From positions 1 to 10,123 of the forward strand of contig QMMS01000158.1 of the NCBI GenBank assembly GCA_003647375.1: a DNA stretch of 10,123 bases. Reading direction: 5' to 3'. Below the pieces are notes generated by a model that was given only the letters and a program-made list of their open reading frames with translations, made no database searches and was not told the DNA's origin. Numbering within the stretch: the stretch's first letter is position 1; each line of letters opens with the position of its first letter. Origin of the DNA: Deltaproteobacteria bacterium (GTDB taxonomy: Bacteria > Desulfobacterota > Desulfobacteria > Desulfobacterales > B30-G6). This document shows positions 5,908 to 10,123 of the stretch, one piece after another. The position numbers and the translations under genes are program-made.

Positions 5908-6432
5908 ATGCCTCTGAACGTCTACTATATAGTTTGGAATCACAATCCAGAAGAAAAGAAATTCATAGAAAAACTTAATACTTACATCGAAAGAGACTCT
6001 AAGAAAACAATACTCTATAAAATCGTAGACATTGGAGTATACGGAGAACTAGATACAGTTCAGAACTGCATCGTTTTCGGTAGAACGTATAGAAATCTAA
6101 TTAACACTAAAGGCAAAGTTTTTATTATGCCTAATATAAAAGATCTTATGTCTAGTTGCGTGACCAAAAAGAAAAAGAAACTAGAAGGAAGACAAACTGT
6201 TGAAGATATCATTTCTTTCTTTTCAACAGAAGAAACAAAAGAGACAAACCCAGCAAAACCTATAGTGGAAATTTCTGGACACGTAGAGAAAGAAGGGCTT
6301 ACCTTCGGAGAGAAGGGTACAGATATTATAGTTCCTTCCCATGTAGTCAAATACTTGAATGAGGTAAAGGATTTAATAGACGGGTCTATAGTTATAACAA
6401 AGAACGGTAAAAAGATAATAATAAAGGAGTAG
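5908..6432 (+). CDS. Unknown alpha/beta protein
   Basis: A 174-residue protein with no recognised family. The N-terminal part (about 1-92) alternates strands and helices (LNVYYIVWNH, KTILYKIVDIG, NCIVFGRTYRNL, KVFIMPNI), like a small Rossmann-type domain. Residues about 95-120 are a charged linker with a KKKKKLEGR patch. Residues about 121-174 form a second strand-rich part (PIVEISGHVEKEG, TDIIVPSHVVKYL, GSIVITKNGKKIIIKE). No catalytic motif is seen. The 43 bases before it hold no promoter I can defend, and the ribosome site at ATG 5908 is weak (an A-rich AGAAAGACATAAAG stretch). The next gene follows after 3 bases. Confidence 0.65.
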   Translation: MPLNVYYIVWNHNPEEKKFIEKLNTYIERDSKKTILYKIVDIGVYGELDTVQNCIVFGRTYRNLINTKGKVFIMPNIKDLMSSCVTKKKKKLEGRQTVEDIISFFSTEETKETNPAKPIVEISGHVEKEGLTFGEKGTDIIVPSHVVKYLNEVKDLIDGSIVITKNGKKIIIKE

Positions 6433-6435
6433 CCA

Positions 6436-7008
6436 ATGGAGGGCATAGACAAGTTTAAAAAACAACTGAAAGAGACACAGGAGTTTACCGACGAGATAGA
6501 GAGCTTTCTAGACAATAATTTTTTAGTAGACGGAAAAACAATAGACGCTTGGAGAAGAAGGTTGTTCGTAAAAATTCCTGAGAAACTAAACTTTCAGTCT
6601 GTTATTCAACTAGGAGCGGACATCTCTGCTAAATACCAGCTTGCTGCACGCTATAGGGATCGTCAGGCGATCCAGCTAGCTATCCTAGAAAGAACCAAGA
6701 GTGACAAGTATAACGCTGCTTATCAAGCTGCTAGGAAGGAAAACGAGGTCAAGTTCAAGAAACCTTTAGCGGCAGACTCATGTAAAATAGCTGCAAACAT
6801 AGAAGTTAAAGACCTAGAGAACGCGATTGGAAACCAAAAGATCATAAAAGACTGGTGGAAAGCTACTTGTGACACTCTTACTGAGGTTAGAAAGCTAGTA
6901 GAAACTATCTTGAGAGCATTAGGGAACGATGTCAATGCTGAAAAAGACTATGTAGTCGTAATAAAGAAAGAAGATAGAAAGGAAACCCAAGATGAACAAA
7001 CCTGTTGA
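6436..7008 (+). CDS. Helical protein, possible UvsY-like recombination mediator
   Basis: A 190-residue, almost entirely helical protein behind a strong AAAGGAG (6423-6429). Its layout recalls T4 UvsY, which loads the UvsW/UvsX recombination machinery on SSB-coated DNA. An N-terminal helix region and a stretch rich in A, R and K (AKYQLAARYRDRQAIQLAIL, 65-84) come first. A 'KPLAADSCKI' segment (115-124) then compares with UvsY 'TVLSADKDVL', and a helix with WWKATCDTLTEVRKLVETIL (143-162) compares with the YWxxLLDF...ALDAIKSR region. The match is by pattern, not strong identity, and the protein is longer than the 137 residues of UvsY. The alternative is a phage helical protein of unknown role. 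It overlaps the next gene by 17 bases. Confidence 0.65.
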   Translation: MEGIDKFKKQLKETQEFTDEIESFLDNNFLVDGKTIDAWRRRLFVKIPEKLNFQSVIQLGADISAKYQLAARYRDRQAIQLAILERTKSDKYNAAYQAARKENEVKFKKPLAADSCKIAANIEVKDLENAIGNQKIIKDWWKATCDTLTEVRKLVETILRALGNDVNAEKDYVVVIKKEDRKETQDEQTC

Positions 7009-7441
7009 AGATAGTGCTTTTGTAGGAATCCTAAACGAAGACGGAACGGTCGATTCTATTTTCGTTTCCTCATTAGCAGAAGTTAATCAAATAGGAGTGA
7101 CCCTTCTCAATTATAAAGAAAAGAAGGAAGTACATGAGCTAATTGGACTAGGAGACATGATTCATCTAGGGGCAACTGTTAACCAGTGTCGTACTTTCTC
7201 CCAAAAAGGCAAAAAAGAACCTATCTACATTGAGAGAAGTAAAACTACTTATCATTTTTTTGATGCGGCGCGAAGAAGAGATATCGCTTCTATCTATCTG
7301 TTTAAAGACAATGTATGGAAATTTACACATGTAGTAGAAGGGTCTATTTATCCTCAGTTAGTCCCGTTGTCTAAAATAGCTTTTTCTGTTAGAATTTCTT
7401 CGCTAACAAAACAAACAGATCTCGATTTTGAAGAGTTCTAA
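6992..7441 (+). CDS. Conserved phage small protein of the 'GI..DGTV..I' family
   Basis: A 149-residue protein. Its N-terminus (FVGILNEDGTVDSIFV, 10-25), then GVTLLNYKEKKEVHELIGLGDMIHLG (35-60), matches the pattern of a hypothetical family common in phages and plasmids, typically reading 'IGIxxxDGTVxxIYCHWDGY...GxxLLxxYxxxxKVxxLIxLGDxSxLG'. The CHWDGY segment is replaced here (SSLAEVN), so this is a diverged member. The C-terminal part (DIASIYLFKDNVWKF, 97-111) fits the YLFxxxxW end of that family. The biochemical role is unknown to me. AAAGGA at 6978-6983 precedes ATG 6992, inside the upstream gene. The start overlaps in a different frame, consistent with coupled translation. Confidence 0.7.
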   Translation: MNKPVEDSAFVGILNEDGTVDSIFVSSLAEVNQIGVTLLNYKEKKEVHELIGLGDMIHLGATVNQCRTFSQKGKKEPIYIERSKTTYHFFDAARRRDIASIYLFKDNVWKFTHVVEGSIYPQLVPLSKIAFSVRISSLTKQTDLDFEEF

Positions 7442-7447
7442 AACAAA

Positions 7448-8098
7448 ATGGAGTTTAAACCTGAAAACACAGCTGTATCTAGAAAGAGAATTTCTGCTCC
7501 GTTAGAGTATATACTAGATAGAAAATACTATTTAGATAAGAAATACCATAGTGCTTTTGATTACGGTTGCGGAAGAGGAAAAGATTTTCAATGGCTTAAA
7601 GAGGAAGGCTACAAGATTCAAGCTTGGGATCCTTACCATTATCCAGACAGTAAACCTGGATCAGAAGAAAAATTTGATTTAGTTTTATGTACTTACGTTA
7701 TAAACACAATTGAAAACATAGAAGATAGAAAGGAAGTTATAAAAGATGCATGGAGTTATGTTGCGCCTGGTGGTTTCTTGCTTATTTCTACTAGAACTGA
7801 TAACGAAATTAGAAGCTGTGCTAAAAGTAGCAAATGGACTGTGTTCGGCGACGGTTATATTTCTTCAATCGATAAACAAACTTTTCAAAAAGGATTCACA
7901 GGAGAAGAACTACTCAAGTTGTTTCATTCTTCAGTCCAGTCCAACAGTTTTGTAGAAGCCAAAGACAAAGATGGAGATTTTACTTATCTATTAGCAACAA
8001 AAAACAGCTGGACTGGAGAAAAGAGGAGAAGAGAAGAAGATGTACGAAGAACTAGACCTACAAGAAGAACTAAAAGGAAAAACCCTAGTATCCGTTAA
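7448..8098 (+). CDS. Class I SAM methyltransferase, DNA-phosphorothioation-associated type
   Basis: A 216-residue Rossmann-fold methyltransferase. Motif I is D38-Y-G-C-G-R-G-K-D46, followed by the acidic residue of motif II in WDPYHYP (D61), VLCTYVINTIE (79-89) and the post-motif APGG (106-109). The N-terminal TAVSRKRISAPLEYIL and the DYGCGRGKD...WDPY combination match a methyltransferase family first noted beside DNA phosphorothioation (dnd) genes. No Dnd gene is visible here, so this is an orphan copy; the methyl acceptor is unknown. The last 19 residues are Arg/Lys-rich (RRTRPTRRTKRK), and their codons overlap the start of the next gene by 59 bases, so that tail may be shaped by the overlap. 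ATG 7448 has only a weak ribosome site. Confidence 0.8.
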   Translation: MEFKPENTAVSRKRISAPLEYILDRKYYLDKKYHSAFDYGCGRGKDFQWLKEEGYKIQAWDPYHYPDSKPGSEEKFDLVLCTYVINTIENIEDRKEVIKDAWSYVAPGGFLLISTRTDNEIRSCAKSSKWTVFGDGYISSIDKQTFQKGFTGEELLKLFHSSVQSNSFVEAKDKDGDFTYLLATKNSWTGEKRRREEDVRRTRPTRRTKRKNPSIR

Positions 8099-8753
8099 AC
8101 ACGACAAGTTCAAACAAGAACTCCTATTCGAAACAGATAAAGGAGAAAAGTATAAGCTTTATCACGAACAGGACTGCTGTGAAGACGTTTATTTAGAAGA
8201 TATCTGTGGAGATTTAGAAGACTTAGTAGGAACTCCTTTGCTAAAAGCAATAGAAGTTAACTCTACAGAACAGGGACCAAAGCAAGAGTGCGCTGACGAT
8301 TCCGAAACTTGGACTTTTTATAGATTCGCTACAATAAAAGGAAGCGTTACTCTAAGGTGGTACGGTACTTCAAACGGCTACTATTCTGAAGAGGTGTCTT
8401 TTGCAAAAATAGAGGAAGTTAAAAAGAAAGAAGAAATTGAAGACAAAAGGAAACCCTGTAAAGGACTTTTCTTTCTTGTCGACAATAGAAAAACATACGA
8501 CAAAACAACAGAAACAATAGTAATAGTTCAATCTATGCGTTTGCATCACGGATACTCTTGTGACGGAGGAGACTGTAGAAGAGGAACTAATTGCCCCAGA
8601 AAGAAATGGAATTTAAACAACTATAATTTATTGGGTAGCGATCCTGCTAAGGATTTCTCACTTAAAATCCCTTCTAAGAATGGGTTGTATATAGCTGTTT
8701 CTTATTCTATTGCATTTAATCACTTCTGGTCGTTTTCTCGTTGTACTGATTAA
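8040..8753 (+). CDS. DUF7448-like protein with extra Cys/His-rich C-terminal region
   Basis: A 237-residue protein. Residues about 11-122 match a small domain widespread in phages: LKGKTLVSV, YKLYHEQDCCEDVYLEDICG (38-57), DLVGTPLLKAIE, and WTFYRFATIKGSVTLRWYGTSNGYYSEEV (91-119). That domain usually makes up the whole protein. Here a Lys/Glu-rich linker (123-138) leads into about 100 further residues with H169-H-G-Y-S-C174, C179 and C185, a possible metal site, and an aromatic end (FNHFWSF). Neither part has an activity known to me. ATG 8040 lies inside the methyltransferase gene with AAGAGGAG at 8021-8028. The overlap is 59 bases in a different frame. The domain call is fairly secure; the function is unknown. 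Confidence 0.75.
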   Translation: MYEELDLQEELKGKTLVSVKHDKFKQELLFETDKGEKYKLYHEQDCCEDVYLEDICGDLEDLVGTPLLKAIEVNSTEQGPKQECADDSETWTFYRFATIKGSVTLRWYGTSNGYYSEEVSFAKIEEVKKKEEIEDKRKPCKGLFFLVDNRKTYDKTTETIVIVQSMRLHHGYSCDGGDCRRGTNCPRKKWNLNNYNLLGSDPAKDFSLKIPSKNGLYIAVSYSIAFNHFWSFSRCTD

Positions 8754-8758
8754 AGAAG

Positions 8759-8765
8759 AAAGGAG
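8759..8765 (+). promoter_or_regulatory. Ribosome binding site for the TTG start of the phosphoesterase
   Basis: AAAGGAG sits 8 bases before TTG 8774. The downstream ATG at 8902 has no such site, so translation of the phosphoesterase most likely begins here. Confidence 0.75.
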
Positions 8766-8773
8766 TAGACAAA

Positions 8774-8833
8774 TTGAGAAAGGGAAGAAGAGAAGGTCAG
8801 CATAAAATATTTTTTACGTCTGACCTTCATTAG
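8774..8833 (+). CDS. 5' part of the metallophosphoesterase, ending in a premature stop
   Basis: From TTG 8774 the frame encodes 19 residues, MRKGRREGQHKIFFTSDLH, and stops at TAG 8831-8833. KIFFTSDLH is the first strand and the D-x-H metal-binding motif that opens calcineurin-like phosphoesterases. The expected continuation (hydrophobic residue, G-H, then xNII) appears in the -1 frame from 8839 as LGHANIIKFEPITRPFDSIH. Exactly eight bases, TAGTTAGT (8831-8838), lie between, and removing them joins the two parts with no missing residue. The piece has a strong ribosome site and lies directly after the DUF7448-like gene. Either the gene is mutated, or the ribosome crosses the gap, or the assembly is wrong here. 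Confidence 0.6.
   Translation: MRKGRREGQHKIFFTSDLH
8792..8828 (+). repeat. Perfect 9-bp inverted repeat at the frame break
   Basis: GAAGGTCAG (8792-8800) and CTGACCTTC (8820-8828) are exact reverse complements around a 19-base AT-rich loop. The right arm encodes the S-D-L of the metal-binding motif and ends at the first base of the CAT codon that precedes the premature TAG. No T-run follows directly, so a terminator is unlikely. Confidence 0.7.
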
Positions 8834-8901
8834 TTAGTTTAGGACATGCAAATATCATTAAGTTCGAACCTATAACAAGACCTTTTGACTCTATACACGA
8901 A

Positions 8902-9357
8902 ATGAATAAGTTCTATACGGAGATGTGGAACGATTTAGTACAAGACAAAGATACTGTTTATCATGTAGGAGACTTTGCTTTTAACAATCCATGTATTTAT
9001 CTCCCTAAGTTGCGCGGCAAAATAAAACTTATTCCAGGAAATCACGATAGACAGATTAAGAAAGCAATTGGTTGCAAATCTCTTTCTGGCGCGAAAACAG
9101 AAGTCTTAAAACTAATTCAAAAAGTAAAAGTAGAAGATCAACTTATCTATCTTTGTCATTACCCTATAGAGTCTTGGCCACAGAAGCATTATAATTCTTG
9201 GCATCTATTTGGACATGTTCATTCAAGTTTTTCTTCCTTGCGCGAAATTAAAAACAGAATACATATAGGCATAGACTCTTCTGTTGATACGTTGTATTCT
9301 TTTGAAGACATAAAGGAACAATTAAGTGAAGACAAAACAGTACTGTCCAGTTCATAA
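8902..9357 (+). CDS. Calcineurin-like metallophosphoesterase, main (3') part of an interrupted gene
   Basis: The part from ATG 8902 is 151 residues and carries the later metal-binding motifs of the family: VGDFAF (22-27), PGNHDR (45-50), CHYP (85-88) and FGHVH (103-107). The family hydrolyses phosphodiesters or phosphomonoesters with two metal ions. The first motif, D-x-H, lies upstream in another frame (8774-8833), and coding sense in this frame extends back to about 8839. ATG 8902 has no ribosome site and would give a protein lacking motif I, so it is probably an internal Met, not the real start. Joined across the 8-base gap the protein would be about 191 residues, normal for the family. 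All downstream motifs are intact, so any disruption is recent or is overcome during translation. Confidence 0.85.
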   Translation: MNKFYTEMWNDLVQDKDTVYHVGDFAFNNPCIYLPKLRGKIKLIPGNHDRQIKKAIGCKSLSGAKTEVLKLIQKVKVEDQLIYLCHYPIESWPQKHYNSWHLFGHVHSSFSSLREIKNRIHIGIDSSVDTLYSFEDIKEQLSEDKTVLSSS

Positions 9358-9676
9358 ACACGAACTCTTATTGATGTACGGTTGTGGCTGGGACTATGAT
9401 AAGCTTCTGTGTCCCGAATGTGGCTGTGACTATGAAATTGAATTAAAAACAATTTCCTATCCAGAAGAAGAAGAGAGGAGTCTAAAATTGACTAAAGTCA
9501 AAAGAACTATTATACAAGCTGCTACCGGTGAAATAGAAGTTTTCACTCGTAAAGCATATGATATCATTTTTCTTGGCGTCGAAGATCAAGAAGATTACGA
9601 TTGTCTTACCGTTAAACAAGCAAGAGAACTTGCTTTTGCTCTCAATAAACTTGCTGATGACATAGAGGTAATATAA
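9326..9676 (+). CDS. Zinc-ribbon protein, possibly two proteins read in one frame
   Basis: A 116-residue protein starting at GTG 9326, with AAGGA upstream near 9313-9317, overlapping the phosphoesterase by 32 bases. Residues 7-34 hold a likely zinc site: C7-x2-H10 and C29-x2-C32 with C34, around MYGCGWDYDKLLCPECGCDYEIEL in two overlapping halves. A short acidic linker (YPEEEERS) follows. Residues 55-116 form a separate domain (KRTIIQAATGEIEVFTRKAY...VKQARELAFALNKLADDIEV). At 9474-9480 a strong AGAGGAG precedes an in-frame TTG at 9488, so the second domain can probably also be made alone. No function is known to me for either half. The stop TAA touches the ATG of the ribonucleotide reductase gene. 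Confidence 0.7.
   Translation: MKTKQYCPVHKHELLLMYGCGWDYDKLLCPECGCDYEIELKTISYPEEEERSLKLTKVKRTIIQAATGEIEVFTRKAYDIIFLGVEDQEDYDCLTVKQARELAFALNKLADDIEVI
9488..9676 (+). CDS. Probable internally started 62-residue protein within the zinc-ribbon gene
   Basis: TTG 9488 lies 7 bases after AGAGGAG (9474-9480), a stronger ribosome site than that of the outer gene, and in the same frame. It would give a 62-residue protein beginning MTKVKRTIIQAATGEIEVF and covering exactly the second domain. It uses the TTG-plus-strong-site pattern seen at 4904, 5436 and 8774. It may be the true second gene of a pair whose intervening stop was lost, or an alternative product. The domain end (KQARELAFALNKLADDIEV) is a regular helix. 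Confidence 0.45.
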   Translation: MTKVKRTIIQAATGEIEVFTRKAYDIIFLGVEDQEDYDCLTVKQARELAFALNKLADDIEVI

Positions 9677-10123
9677 ATGACAATTAAAACACGTAAGATA
9701 GATGCTGTGCTTAAAAACCCTGACGGAACAATAGTATTTGAAAAGAAAGATTTTGAGATTCCTGAACATTTTTCTGATAGGGCCGGGCTGATAGCCGCAT
9801 CTAAGTATGCAACACCAGAAGAAAATAGTGTTTTAGATATTATAGATAGAGTAGTATATCAAATTGTTCGATGGGGATGTGAACAAGGTTATTTCGATGA
9901 TTCTAGTGACTTAAACAGAGCTATGGAAACAATAGATTATGGTGACTTGAAATTAGACAGTGCACTAAGAGACATCCTTATTAACCAGAGAGCTGCATTT
10001 AATTCGCCAGTTTGGTTTAATATAGGTGCGAAACACCATGTACCTCAGGCCTCTGCGTGCTTTGTTCTGGACGTACAGGATAACATGGAGGATATTCTAG
10101 ATCTCGCAAAGAGAGACGGAATG
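9677..10123 (+). CDS. nrdJ: Class II (adenosylcobalamin-dependent) ribonucleotide reductase, N-terminal part
   Basis: The frame from ATG 9677 is open for 149 codons to the window edge. LRDILINQRAAFNSPVWFN (97-115), then PQASACFVLDVQDNMEDIL (123-141), is the well-known start of the vitamin B12-dependent ribonucleotide reductase, with C128 in the place of the first active-site redox cysteine. The enzyme reduces ribonucleotides to deoxyribonucleotides using an adenosylcobalamin-generated thiyl radical, and it works without oxygen dependence. The N-terminal segment (IVFEKKDFEIPEHFSDRAGL) and IIDRVVYQIVRWGCEQGYF also fit the family. Most of the protein lies outside the window, so completeness and any intein or intron cannot be judged. 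It would supply dNTPs for phage replication. AGAGGT (9664-9669) precedes the start, which touches the upstream stop. Confidence 0.9.
   Translation, partial: MTIKTRKIDAVLKNPDGTIVFEKKDFEIPEHFSDRAGLIAASKYATPEENSVLDIIDRVVYQIVRWGCEQGYFDDSSDLNRAMETIDYGDLKLDSALRDILINQRAAFNSPVWFNIGAKHHVPQASACFVLDVQDNMEDILDLAKRDGM

Noticed and set aside
5744..6218. 15-base direct repeat AGATATCATTTCTTT at 5744 and 6204
   Set aside because: A single pair in AT-rich coding DNA, in codons for similar DIIS residues; no flanking similarity or further copies found.
6060..6515. Reverse-strand open frame of 151 codons
   Set aside because: Antisense to two well-spaced + strand genes with a strong ribosome site at 6423; product is low-complexity Ser/Phe-rich.
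8809..8816. T-run (TTTTTT) as a -1 or +1 slippery site for the phosphoesterase
   Set aside because: A -1 shift there meets TGA at 8821 and a +1 shift loses the SDLH motif and meets TAG soon after; the change of frame must happen at or after 8824.
8792..8840. The hairpin as an intrinsic terminator
   Set aside because: The stem is followed by ATTAGTTAGTTT rather than a T-run, and the right arm encodes the conserved SDL residues.
1..10123. tRNA genes, CRISPR arrays, insertion sequences and attachment sites
   Set aside because: No cloverleaf with a TTCRANY arm, regular repeat-spacer series, transposase or terminal repeat was seen; coding density leaves no gap over 300 bases.

Overview
This window looks like part of a phage or phage-like mobile genome. 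It is AT-rich, every supported gene lies on the + strand, and the genes are packed with gaps of a few bases or with overlaps. Most gene products are small, and several belong to phage-associated families. No tRNA, rRNA, integrase, structural gene, CRISPR array or convincing terminator is visible. Ribosome binding sites are often strong (AAAGGAG-like), and several genes start with TTG or GTG, so the host initiates by Shine-Dalgarno pairing. The heptose-type sugar genes hint at a Gram-negative host with heptose in its surface glycans, but the host cannot be fixed from this window.

Layout. 1-108 is the tail of an unknown gene. 125-511 is a SpoVG-like protein ending in an SSB-type acidic tip. 533-1351 is a diverged nucleotidyltransferase-like protein. 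1361-4143 is a sugar-nucleotide block: a degenerate cytidylyltransferase-fold protein, an HldE-type adenylyltransferase fused to a GmhB-type HAD phosphatase, a cupin, and an HldE-type PfkB kinase. 4143-4914 holds three small genes, one of them a zinc ribbon. 4904-5482 is a Whirly-like single-stranded DNA-binding protein. 5436-7008 holds three poorly known genes, the last with a UvsY-like layout. 6992-8753 holds a phage small-protein family member, a SAM methyltransferase of the type associated with DNA phosphorothioation loci, and a DUF7448-like protein. 8774-9357 is a calcineurin-like metallophosphoesterase whose frame is interrupted by 8 extra bases and a stop inside its first metal-binding motif. 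9326-9676 is a zinc-ribbon gene with a probable internal start. 9677 to the end is the N-terminus of a class II (B12-dependent) ribonucleotide reductase.

How the genes may work together (inference). The kinase, adenylyltransferase and phosphatase cover three of the four enzyme activities that make ADP-heptose from sedoheptulose 7-phosphate; only the isomerase GmhA is absent here. The phage may therefore build an activated sugar for glycosylating its own DNA or proteins, or for altering the host surface. The SpoVG-like, Whirly-like and UvsY-like proteins, with the ribonucleotide reductase, form a DNA replication and recombination theme.

The most unusual features are the interrupted metallophosphoesterase with a perfect 9-bp hairpin ending at the break, the plant-like Whirly domain, and the rearranged heptose pathway with altered catalytic motifs.
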